Both the position numbers and the translations under genes were made by a program. The notes under the pieces were generated by a model. That model searched no databases. It was given only the letters and a program-made list of their open reading frames with translations, and had not been told where the DNA came from. 39,142 nt of DNA from Bacteroidales bacterium. Lineage in GTDB: Bacteria; Bacteroidota; Bacteroidia; Bacteroidales; FEN-979. Location: assembly GCA_014860625.1 (NCBI GenBank), contig JACZJJ010000168.1, forward strand, positions 1 to 39,142, given 5' to 3'. This document shows positions 27,401 to 33,755 of this stretch, piece by piece (the first letter of the stretch is position 1; each line of letters begins with the position of its first letter).

Positions 27401-27437
27401 CTGGGCGTGGCGGTTTCTGTGGGGAGTGAGCTTTTGA
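24420..27437 (+). CDS. Secreted gluzincin-like metallopeptidase / TolB-like propeller / barrel protein
   Basis: A signal peptide (about 1-21, ending SLQAQ) precedes a peptidase-like domain with HEYRH at residues 124-128 (HExxH zinc motif) and WFLEGD with Glu166 as a likely third ligand, the gluzincin arrangement. From about residue 305 the protein has TolB/WD40-like propeller blades (PAWSPDGRKIAFIL, NPSVSPDGSGIVYSD). The last 300 or so residues alternate aromatic and polar positions and end in a beta-strand (WRFLWGVSF), like an outer-membrane beta-barrel. I recall similar Bacteroidota proteins annotated as TolB-like translocation proteins; their role is not established. Residues about 380-442 are an in-frame run of short DNA repeats, and residues 650-660 hold a second, smaller one. 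It is transcribed divergently from the efflux operon. A poor -7 match (TAAATTTA at 24395) is the only promoter sign. Confidence 0.8.
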   Translation: MLNRFLFCNILFLGSITSLQAQYYTTGQDPASVKWSQIRTDSFRIVFPENFVYNSEYLANILKLTARYETKSLKATVPRMPFLLHTSSTISNGLTVWAPRRIELYTCPPQDIYAEEWLEQLALHEYRHAVQTSKMKQGFSKALYYIFGEQATGAVLGMYIPTWFLEGDATVTETALSNSGRGRVASFTAPLRAQFLQKGIYSYDLATMGSYKTFTPDAYTLGYHLVAKGRERYGYELWDHVLDKVARLPFMVVPFNAGIRQKSGYWKTGLYRKMMEELLIEWQKEEDESWRSFFNPVTIPNPADHTTWDRPQFVNDSILIAARWSNEGVPKLMILNRKGETKPLKKLGAYQPGSLSVSEDAIVWTEYRPDIRWENRSYSVIRKLEIRKLGNWSGGQETRRLGGKEVMRSGWSAQGAGHRAQVSGIRYPISGIRHPASGIRHPYLTRKSRYFSPALSQNGSYIAAVQIKEENQSFIDILKSGDGELLLSIAAPDNGLFLQPAWSPDGRKIAFILLTQDGKSLHTMDSYGGSFTSLLPPSFQEISGPPLFFRNYLLFMADYTGIENIFAIDTLTRQLYQVTSARFQATNPSVSPDGSGIVYSDYTANGMMVVTRTSDPSQWIPLDSIPEYRFELAEAMAEQEGVNIQDSIRKNYELGITNYDSSLTTSPYRKGSHLFDIHSWAPVSIDADNLTLKPGVSILSQNLLSTMFAGAGYEYDLSERTGRLYLNLSYKGWFPVIDVNYSYGKRAGIGRYSNTGESFRYTWNESNLQATISVPLNLSRGIWYRKFQPSLGTSWIYVIHDKNTPEQFTEGSINTLDYRLYMYNYIRSNYQDMFPKWGQNLDINFRHTPFTGNDMGSVFGISTNLYFPGIFRHHGIRIYGGYQRRWDNLVYGYQFSSLILLPRGTETIYPEEMVSLSANYKFPFLRLDASVGSLLYIKRFKLNLFYDWAQGTGVHGDQTPQSTGFELTSEMHVLRFVAPFELGVQGVYLPESGTWAWRFLWGVSF
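25559..25744 (+). repeat. In-frame compound short-tandem-repeat insertion inside a coding region
   Basis: The 186 bases (62 codons) consist of successive word arrays. First come AATTAGG-type 7-8-mers, then 8-mers of the TCAGGAGG/CCAGGAGG/TTAGGAGG type. GCGCAGG/GCACAGG 7-mers follow, and finally eight uninterrupted 7-mers of the TATCCGG/CATCCGG type from 25684. The last part is translated with a seven-residue period (SGIRYPI, SGIRHPA, SGIRHPY). The frame stays open throughout. Confidence 0.9.
26369..26400 (+). repeat. In-frame heptamer array GAATTAC
   Basis: Words GAATTAC, GAATTAG, GAATTAC, GAATTAC and GATT lie in the same gene as the larger insertion. They encode part of a linker between the propeller and the C-terminal barrel. 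Confidence 0.85.
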
Positions 27438-27502
27438 TTTAAAATGCCGGATGCAGCAGGCAGGACGAAACAACCTCCTCTGTTTTTGATCTCTCCTATT
27501 TC

Positions 27503-27533
27503 TTGCATTTCATGGGTAACTTTCCTATATTTG
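27503..27533 (+). promoter_or_regulatory. Promoter of the glycyl radical enzyme operon (TTG-N20-TATATTTG)
   Basis: TTG at 27503-27505 and TATATTTG at 27526-27533 are exactly 20 bases apart and match the Bacteroidota consensus fully. The first gene of the operon starts about 40 bases downstream, at 27574. Confidence 0.7.
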
Positions 27534-27573
27534 AAACATAAGAGCCAAAATCAGTTTATAAAAACCACGCTTT

Positions 27574-28089
27574 ATGAAAAAAAACTGGAAGTTTTATCTT
27601 GGTATTGTATTGTTCACATACTCATGGATACCCTATATATTTGTGTTTCTGATCGAACCCTTTTTGAGTTTTTCGACAACCGTTGCATTGTCCCTCTCTT
27701 CCGCTTTACTGATCTCGGCAGAGGTGGCATTTGCCATCTCGGTGGTCCTCCTTGGCAAAGAGTTTATCAAACTGATCAAAACCAAACTGAGAACGAAGTT
27801 CTTTAGGGAAAAAGGAGATCCGGGGTATAAGCCGATCAGCCGGTTACGCTATCGCATAGGGATCATCATCTTTCTGATCAGTATGGCTGTACCGACCCTC
27901 CTCATGGAGGTGTTGCTTTACTTTGATTTCGTCCATTTAATAGGCGATACCAATAGCCTCTATATCTTGCTCGCATTTGATGTCCTGTTCATCTCAAGTA
28001 TTTTTATCCTGGGCGGCGAGTTCCTCGACAAGCTGAGAGGTCTGTTTACATACTCAAAAGTAATTGACAACCAAACTATGAACAATTAA
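27574..28089 (+). CDS. Small membrane protein, 'transporter suffix domain' type
   Basis: The 171 residues are mostly hydrophobic, with about four membrane segments (about 9-30, 38-60, 92-117, 125-148). The two halves look alike: ISAEVAFAISVVLLGKEFI in the first and LFISSIFILGGEFLDKL in the second, suggesting an internal duplication of a two-helix unit. The pattern (N-terminal KFYLGIVLF, conserved Pro, then E...LLGKE) resembles what databases call the transporter suffix domain, which occurs alone or at the end of transporters; its biochemical role is not known to me. Its stop lies 11 bases before the start of the glycyl radical enzyme and a good promoter precedes it, so it is the first gene of that operon. 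A role in moving or sensing the enzyme's substrate or product is inference. Confidence 0.72.
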   Translation: MKKNWKFYLGIVLFTYSWIPYIFVFLIEPFLSFSTTVALSLSSALLISAEVAFAISVVLLGKEFIKLIKTKLRTKFFREKGDPGYKPISRLRYRIGIIIFLISMAVPTLLMEVLLYFDFVHLIGDTNSLYILLAFDVLFISSIFILGGEFLDKLRGLFTYSKVIDNQTMNN

Positions 28090-28100
28090 CTTAGGCGATA

Positions 28101-31100
28101 ATGGAGCAATTAAAAAAAGTAATTTCAAAAAAAACAAAAACGGATGAGGGGTTTGAAGCCTCTAAATTATTGAATGATACATTGAATGGCATCGCGGCAG
28201 CACTGAATGGTGATGAAACCCTCCGCAAGGAGATGGTTGGAGATCTGGGGCCTATCAATGCCGTCATCGGGATCAAAACGGACGATGGGTTGATGAAAAC
28301 GACTGTTGTTGTTCAGAATGGCGAGTTCAGGGTAATCCCAAACATTTGCGACGACAAGGCGGATGCCATGCTTATCTTTGATTCCCCGGAAGAGTTTGAA
28401 AAATATGTGAATGCCAGCTCTGATGAGGCAATCAGGATGTTTTTAGCCAGCCGGGTGAGGATTGAAGGGAATCTTGCCATTTTTGGTTATGTGAACTATT
28501 TAATCAGTTTGTTGACATGGCAGGATGATATCAAGGATTTTAAACAAATCATCAGTCAGCACAAAGAGCAGAATCTTGAAGCCGCCAGAAGTGCCTTGCA
28601 GCCGGTACGAGGCATGAAAAAAGAACGCATCGAAACGAGGCTGAAGGCAGAGTCGATCGACAAGGGGGTGAAATGGCTGAAAGAACCTTTTTTATCTCAA
28701 TATACCCTCGATGATTTTCCCCGGCTGGTAAAATTCAAGGAGGATCACCTCAACACGATGCCGGAAGTCACGGCCGAACAGGGCAAGCTGCTCACCGACT
28801 ATTTCGTTGAGCATGGCTTTGAGACGCAAAAAGATGGCACTCCGTGGGATCCCATGCTGCGTACAGCAAAGGGGTTTGAATACCTGATGAAAAATAAAAA
28901 GCCGGTAATCCGCGAAAATGATCTGCTTGCAGGCACCGTTACACCTAACCCAATCTGCGGCTCGGTCAACCAGCCCTATACCGTTGGGTGGTCCATCTGG
29001 GGAGAACTGAACACCATTCAATACCGGGAACTCGATCCTTTTTCTATTACTGAAGAGACGAAAAATACACTCAGCAGGTATGTGTTCCCCTTCTGGAGGG
29101 CTAAGTATGTCCAGCAGCGGTGGAAAGATGTCAATGATTACCCGTTGTCGGCAAAGATCAACGACCGTATGTTTTGCTTTAACCTCTGGGGACTCGTTTC
29201 GTTAAATCCCGGAAGCCCCGGGTTCGAAAAAATTGTTCACGAAGGACTTGACAGCTTAAGGAAAGAGATTGATGCGAACCTGGATGCGTACGGCAAGTTA
29301 TCTCCGGCATCTCAAAAAGAGAACAATTCAAAGAAAAACACCTGGGAAGCCATGGCAGCCGCGATCGACGGGATGCTGGCCTATACGGCTCATCTGGCAG
29401 AACTGGTGAAGAAAGAAGTGGCGGACACAACAGATCCGAAACGCAAAGTTGAACTCCAAACGATTTATGAAACCCTTCAACGCGTACCGAAACATCCTGC
29501 CCGCACGCTTCACGAAGCGGTTCAATCGCTCTGGATCATGTTTATCGGCATCTGCCTGGATGCCATGGACGAGAGCATTACCATTGGAAGGCTCGATCAG
29601 ATTTTGCAACCCTATTTTGAGGCCGACATCAAAAAGCTGCCCGAAAACGAACGGGAGGGCTACATTGCACATGCCATGGAACTTGTAGGATGCCTGTTTT
29701 TACGGTTCACCAACCACCTGGTGGCTGCTGCCACTGTGGCTTCGTGGCAAAATTCCGGGGCTCCAGGTGTTACGTCGGTCATGGTTGGAGGCGTTACGCC
29801 GGAGGGCGAAGATGCTGTAAACGACATGACTTACATCGTATTGAAGGTGGCTGAGATGCTGTCTCTCAATGATCCCGACATGGATGCCCGGTACATGGTT
29901 GGCGTGAACAGCTCAACCTATATCCGGCGGGTGGCCGAGCTGAATTATATCACTAGCGGAACGCCGTCGGTCCACAACGACAAAGCGATCATTGATTCCC
30001 TGTGCCAGCACGGATGGGATATCCGCGATGCCCGAAACTGGGTGTCGTGCGGGTGCGTGGAGCCTGTGATCCATGGTCAGCATTTTGCGGCTACCGGCGA
30101 CATGGACTCGAACCTGATGGTCCCGCTGACGATGGCTATCTACAACGGATACCACCCCTCCGCCAGATGGGATTTCGGCCCGAAGACCGGTGAGGTGCAA
30201 GACTTTGAAACCTTTGATTCTTTTTATAAGGCTTTCGAAGCACAATTTAACTTCATCTACAAACAGGCCACCGAGGCCTCACTGCAGATCCTTCGGGCAC
30301 AACAATATTTGATGCCCGGGCCACTGTATTCAGCCATGCTGGAAAACTGTATCAAAGATGGCATGGGGATGACCCATGGCGGAGCCAAATACAACTCTTC
30401 GGGCACTGCGTTTACGGCTCTCTCAGACGTTGTTGACTCACTTCTGGCAATCAAGAAGGTTGTGTTCGAAGACAAAAAATACACTTTCAGGGAACTCAAA
30501 GATGCCATGGATGCAGATTTTGTAGGATACGAACGACAGCATGCCTATATTGAAAACAGGGTGCCTAAGTTCGGTTCAGGTCACGAAAGCGGACGGGAAA
30601 TGGTTCAACGCGTTACCACCATGATCGCCGATTACCTTCACAGTCATCAGAATGGCCGGGGAGGTTGCTATTTCCCGGGTTACCGGACAAACAACAACCA
30701 CACCGTGTACGGACGAGTTTCAGGCGCTTCAGCTTCAGGAAGATACGCAGGAAAACCATTTACCTCAGGCCTTACACCCAACCCCCAGGCCTCAACCAAC
30801 CTGCTCGATAACCTGAATGACGTGGCCAGCATTGATCCGTTGAACTGTGAGAACAATTACACCTTCAATGTGCGCCTCTCCTGCTCGAGAAGTGATTCCC
30901 ACAAACAAAACGTGGATCATATTGCCAATTATATTCAAACCTATTTTATCAATGGTGGCATGCAGATCCAGATCAACGTGGTGGATACCGACACGCTGAA
31001 AGATGCCATGGCTCATCCCGAATTCTATCCTGATCTTATCGCCAGGGTGTCGGGTTATACTGGTTACTATACCAGGATGCAGCAGGACCTGCAGCTGGAG

Positions 31101-31130
31101 ATCATTGGCAGGACCGAATTTAAGATCTGA
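28101..31130 (+). CDS. Glycyl radical enzyme with N-terminal SCP2-like domain
   Basis: The protein has 1009 residues. Residues about 1-150 resemble an SCP2 (sterol carrier protein 2) domain, with a typical ending: DAMLIFDSPEEFEKYV, then FLASRVRIEGNLAIFGYVNY. Residues about 170-1009 form a full pyruvate-formate-lyase-type glycyl radical enzyme. The active-site loop is SCGCVEP with Cys652 and Glu654, the CxE arrangement known from dehydratases, decarboxylases and C-N/C-S lyases of this family. The radical loop is RVSGYTGYY with Gly985 near the C-terminus. These enzymes act in the cytoplasm under anoxia: the activase makes the glycyl radical, which passes to the cysteine. The substrate cannot be read from sequence. 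The CVE motif argues against a benzylsuccinate-synthase type and against true PFL (CC). The GHxxPDY-type motif common in dehydratases is not seen at the expected place (LVSLNPGSPGFEKI). The SCP2 part suggests a hydrophobic substrate; that is inference. Confidence 0.9.
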   Translation: MEQLKKVISKKTKTDEGFEASKLLNDTLNGIAAALNGDETLRKEMVGDLGPINAVIGIKTDDGLMKTTVVVQNGEFRVIPNICDDKADAMLIFDSPEEFEKYVNASSDEAIRMFLASRVRIEGNLAIFGYVNYLISLLTWQDDIKDFKQIISQHKEQNLEAARSALQPVRGMKKERIETRLKAESIDKGVKWLKEPFLSQYTLDDFPRLVKFKEDHLNTMPEVTAEQGKLLTDYFVEHGFETQKDGTPWDPMLRTAKGFEYLMKNKKPVIRENDLLAGTVTPNPICGSVNQPYTVGWSIWGELNTIQYRELDPFSITEETKNTLSRYVFPFWRAKYVQQRWKDVNDYPLSAKINDRMFCFNLWGLVSLNPGSPGFEKIVHEGLDSLRKEIDANLDAYGKLSPASQKENNSKKNTWEAMAAAIDGMLAYTAHLAELVKKEVADTTDPKRKVELQTIYETLQRVPKHPARTLHEAVQSLWIMFIGICLDAMDESITIGRLDQILQPYFEADIKKLPENEREGYIAHAMELVGCLFLRFTNHLVAAATVASWQNSGAPGVTSVMVGGVTPEGEDAVNDMTYIVLKVAEMLSLNDPDMDARYMVGVNSSTYIRRVAELNYITSGTPSVHNDKAIIDSLCQHGWDIRDARNWVSCGCVEPVIHGQHFAATGDMDSNLMVPLTMAIYNGYHPSARWDFGPKTGEVQDFETFDSFYKAFEAQFNFIYKQATEASLQILRAQQYLMPGPLYSAMLENCIKDGMGMTHGGAKYNSSGTAFTALSDVVDSLLAIKKVVFEDKKYTFRELKDAMDADFVGYERQHAYIENRVPKFGSGHESGREMVQRVTTMIADYLHSHQNGRGGCYFPGYRTNNNHTVYGRVSGASASGRYAGKPFTSGLTPNPQASTNLLDNLNDVASIDPLNCENNYTFNVRLSCSRSDSHKQNVDHIANYIQTYFINGGMQIQINVVDTDTLKDAMAHPEFYPDLIARVSGYTGYYTRMQQDLQLEIIGRTEFKI

Positions 31131-31134
31131 CCGT

Positions 31135-32058
31135 TTGCTGGAAGCTCCTCTCTTCGATATCAAACACAACTCGCTGGAAGATGGCCCCGGGATCCGGAGT
31201 GTTGTTTTCTTTAAAGGTTGTCCGCTCGATTGCAAGTGGTGTCAAAATCCGGAGGGGAAAAAGCGTACCCCGGAATTGTACTGGGAAGAAAAAAAATGCA
31301 TCGCCGATGGTGGCTGCATAGATGAATGTCCCGAAGTTGCCATCTCCTTCGATTTCCCGGACTTCATAGACAGAGGCCTTTGCACCAACTGTTTCCTCTG
31401 TGTTGATGTATGCCCCTCCACCGCATTGAAGGTTTCGGGAAACTCCTTAACCGTTGATGCCATTATCGGTGAAATCCTGCCTTACAAAAGCTACCTTTAC
31501 AATTCGGGAGGCGGAGTAACATTATCAGGAGGTGAAGCCACCCTTTACCTGAAGTTCATTTCCGGATTGTTACAAAAACTCAAACGGATTGGGTTACATA
31601 CCCTGCTTCAGACTGCAGGGTGTTTTGATTATACCGTGTTCGAAGAGTTGGTCCTTCCCTACGTGGATACCATTTATTACGACATCAAATTCATTTCATC
31701 CTCAGAGCATAAAAAATGGTGCGGCATGGATAATGATCTGATCCTGGAGAATTTTCTCCGGTTACATAAAGAAAGTCTCTCCCGGAAATTCACCTTTCTA
31801 CCGCGAACCCCGTTGATCACAAACATCACTGATACCAGGGAGAATGTTGCCTCAATCGCGGCATTCTACAAATCCCTTTCGATAGCCCGAACAACACTGT
31901 TGCCAAACAATCCCCTATGGCTGAACAAGCTGGGTTGCATCGGCCCGGCAGGCAATCACGGGATGAATGAGGAGATTGGATCGCTTTACCCCATTGCCAG
32001 ACAGGAAATTGTGCGGAACCAATTCAATGAATACGGCATAGCGGTTGATTTTGGGTAA
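31135..32058 (+). CDS. Glycyl radical enzyme activating enzyme (radical SAM)
   Basis: Residues 29-36 contain CPLDCKWC, the CxxxCxxC motif binding the radical-SAM [4Fe-4S] cluster, after the family signature SLEDGPGIRSVVFFKG. A ferredoxin-like insert follows (CIADGGCIDECP and CTNCFLCVDVCP), then SGGEATL, the SAM-binding GGE motif. It would abstract a hydrogen from Gly985 of the enzyme encoded just upstream. The only upstream in-frame ATG (31003) would overlap that gene by about 128 bases and add non-family sequence, so I start at TTG 31135, four bases after the upstream stop; this gives a typical N-terminus and about 307 residues. The first insert motif shows three cysteines rather than four. 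It is the last gene of the operon. Confidence 0.88.
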   Translation: MLEAPLFDIKHNSLEDGPGIRSVVFFKGCPLDCKWCQNPEGKKRTPELYWEEKKCIADGGCIDECPEVAISFDFPDFIDRGLCTNCFLCVDVCPSTALKVSGNSLTVDAIIGEILPYKSYLYNSGGGVTLSGGEATLYLKFISGLLQKLKRIGLHTLLQTAGCFDYTVFEELVLPYVDTIYYDIKFISSSEHKKWCGMDNDLILENFLRLHKESLSRKFTFLPRTPLITNITDTRENVASIAAFYKSLSIARTTLLPNNPLWLNKLGCIGPAGNHGMNEEIGSLYPIARQEIVRNQFNEYGIAVDFG

Positions 32059-32167
32059 AGACCGGATACCGGAGTAAGGGAGGGTTCCAAACCCGCCCCT
32101 GGTAAAAGCCATTGTATGGGCGGGTTCAGAACCAGCCCATACATCCTCCCTCGCCCTTCGTCCTTCG
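32059..32167. repeat. Convergent spacer with nested palindromes
   Basis: This spacer lies between the activase and gatD, which converge. GTATGGGC...GCCCATAC at 32114-32142 pairs 12 of 13 positions around a three-base loop. An upstream AACCCGCCC near 32090-32098 can pair with the GGGCGGGTT in the same hairpin, giving a competing structure. It probably acts as a two-way terminator or is a dispersed palindromic repeat; no strong T run follows. Confidence 0.6.
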
Positions 32168-33553
32168 TTACTTATGGAATTTCCGGATGAAGTCTTCTAC
32201 CTCCGGCACACCTCCCTGGTAGATGAGGTAGCCGTTGTAAGGTTCACGGAGGGTGATCTCGTCGTTGATGGGCGTGAGCATGATCTCTTTTACTTTCTCC
32301 AGGTCGTTGGTTTGTCCTAATGCCCAGCCTAGTTTGATATAGGCGACTTCCGGCAGCATATTCTCAGCCGGAACTACCCCTTTCGCCATCAGGTCGCGGC
32401 CGGTGTCGTAAACAAACATGTGGACGTAACCCCATAGTGTTTGTACGGTCATGTAAACGGCAACTCCTTTTTCAGCTGCCCTTACGATGGCAGGGTAGAG
32501 CGGTTTGTTCACGTGCCCCAGTCCGGTTCCGATGATGATGATCCCTTTGTAGCCGTTGTCGACCATCGAATCGATCATGTCGGGCTGCATGTTGGTGTAG
32601 TAGTAGATCATACCCACCTTCTCTTCAAAATAAGGAAGGATGGTAACGTTTTTATCCGTCCGGCGGCGTTTGTAGTCCTGTTTGATCGGGAAAACGCCTT
32701 CGCGGGTCACTGTTGCGAGGGGTGTATCGCCAATTGTTCTGAATGTTGAACGGTAAGAGGAGTGCATCTTCCGAACACGGGTTCCCCGGTGGAGGAAACC
32801 ATATTCATCCGAAGTAGGTCCAAACATGCAGACCATCGTCTCAGCAATGTCGCCATGACCGGCTGCCGTGGCGGCATGCATCAGGTTGAGGGCGGCATCG
32901 GAGCTGGGGCGGTCGGAGGAGCGCTGCGATCCAACAATCACGATCGGGATCGGTGAATTTTGCACCATGAATGTGAGGGCTGCGGACGTGTAATGCATGG
33001 TATCGGTACCATGACCGATGATGATCCCCTGGGTTCCCTTCTCTATCTCTTTCCCAATGGCAATCGCAAGTTCTTTGTATTGTGCCGGGCCCATATTCTC
33101 ACTGAACACGCCAAAAAGTTTTTCGGTGGTGAGGTTGCAGATATCAGCCAACTCCGGTACTGCTCCGTAAAGCTCGCCTGGAGAAAAAGCGGGGATGACA
33201 GCTCCGGTCCGGTAATCCAGACGGGATGCAATTGTGCCCCCAGTTCCGAGCAATTTGACATTTGGTAACTCCTTGGAATAGGGAAATTCCTTTTCCGGTA
33301 TCTTATAATTGGCCTTTTTGTACCCCAGCTCTTCGATGTTGGTGATTGTTCCTACATCCACCCCGATGTTGTAGCCGGTAAAGAACTTCATCACGAGGTG
33401 CATGTCGTCCGTATTCTCAGCCCTGGGAAGAATGGTCCCTTCAAAAACGCCACGCGTGGTATCTACCTTCACCTTTGCCCACACCCGGGCGTTGAACTTT
33501 TTCAGTGTTTCGAGTGCCAGTCCCTTGTAGCCCTGGAAATTGTCGTCAGCCAT
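32168..33553 (-). CDS. gatD: Glu-tRNA(Gln) amidotransferase subunit D (GatD)
   Basis: The 461 residues begin with a small beta-barrel N-terminal domain (about 1-90: RVWAKVKVDTTRGVFEGTILP), a feature of GatD that plain asparaginases lack. An L-asparaginase-type domain follows, with LLGTGGTIASR (Thr107) and GHGTDTMHYT (Thr183, Asp184), and Lys262 in RVRKMHSS; these match the amidase catalytic set of the family. GatD frees ammonia from glutamine or asparagine, and GatE uses it to turn Glu-tRNA(Gln) into Gln-tRNA(Gln). gatE lies upstream on the same strand, 202 bases away. GatDE is regarded as the archaeal system, so its presence among clearly bacterial genes is notable. A plain type I asparaginase is less likely because of the N-terminal domain and the neighbour. 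Confidence 0.92.
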   Translation of the reverse strand: MADDNFQGYKGLALETLKKFNARVWAKVKVDTTRGVFEGTILPRAENTDDMHLVMKFFTGYNIGVDVGTITNIEELGYKKANYKIPEKEFPYSKELPNVKLLGTGGTIASRLDYRTGAVIPAFSPGELYGAVPELADICNLTTEKLFGVFSENMGPAQYKELAIAIGKEIEKGTQGIIIGHGTDTMHYTSAALTFMVQNSPIPIVIVGSQRSSDRPSSDAALNLMHAATAAGHGDIAETMVCMFGPTSDEYGFLHRGTRVRKMHSSYRSTFRTIGDTPLATVTREGVFPIKQDYKRRRTDKNVTILPYFEEKVGMIYYYTNMQPDMIDSMVDNGYKGIIIIGTGLGHVNKPLYPAIVRAAEKGVAVYMTVQTLWGYVHMFVYDTGRDLMAKGVVPAENMLPEVAYIKLGWALGQTNDLEKVKEIMLTPINDEITLREPYNGYLIYQGGVPEVEDFIRKFHK

Positions 33554-33592
33554 AATTGATTTCTTCGATATTATTTTCAGTAATCTTTTTTT

Positions 33593-33755
33593 TACCCCCT
33601 GTTAACCCCTAAATCCCCTAAAGGGGACTTGCTCCTCCCTCCGGGAGGATAATTTCTGCGAAGCAGAGTAAGCCCCCTTCAGGGGGTTTGGGGGCAAAAA
33701 AGTCCCCTTCAGGTTTGTCCGCCAAACAGGCTGGGGATTTAGGGGTTATTGGGGG
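33593..33755. repeat. Multi-hairpin palindromic element between gatE and gatD
   Basis: The outer arms TTAACCCCTAAATCCCCTA (from 33602) and GGGGATTTAGGGGTTA (ending near 33748) are inverted copies, as are AAGGGGACTT (33621-33630) and AAGTCCCCTT (33700-33709). In between are small hairpins: CCTCCC-TCC-GGGAGG, TCTGC-GAA-GCAGA, CCCCC-TTCA-GGGGG and GTTTG-TCCGC-CAAAC. I recall similar CCCCTAAATCCCC elements in many Bacteroidota spacers. It follows the gatE stop and may end its transcript. Confidence 0.75.

Noticed and set aside
27444-27806. A 120-codon frame overlapping the start of the small membrane protein gene
   Set aside because: It overlaps the promoter and the better-supported frame at 27574, whose product has a regular membrane topology and internal duplication.
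28101-31130. Calling the glycyl radical enzyme a pyruvate-formate lyase or benzylsuccinate synthase
   Set aside because: True PFL has adjacent cysteines, and benzylsuccinate synthase types lack the Glu two positions after the cysteine. The CVE motif fits neither, so the substrate is left open.
31003-31134. ATG 31003 as the start of the activase
   Set aside because: It would overlap the upstream gene by about 128 bases, and the added residues are an out-of-frame reading of the conserved glycyl radical loop region.
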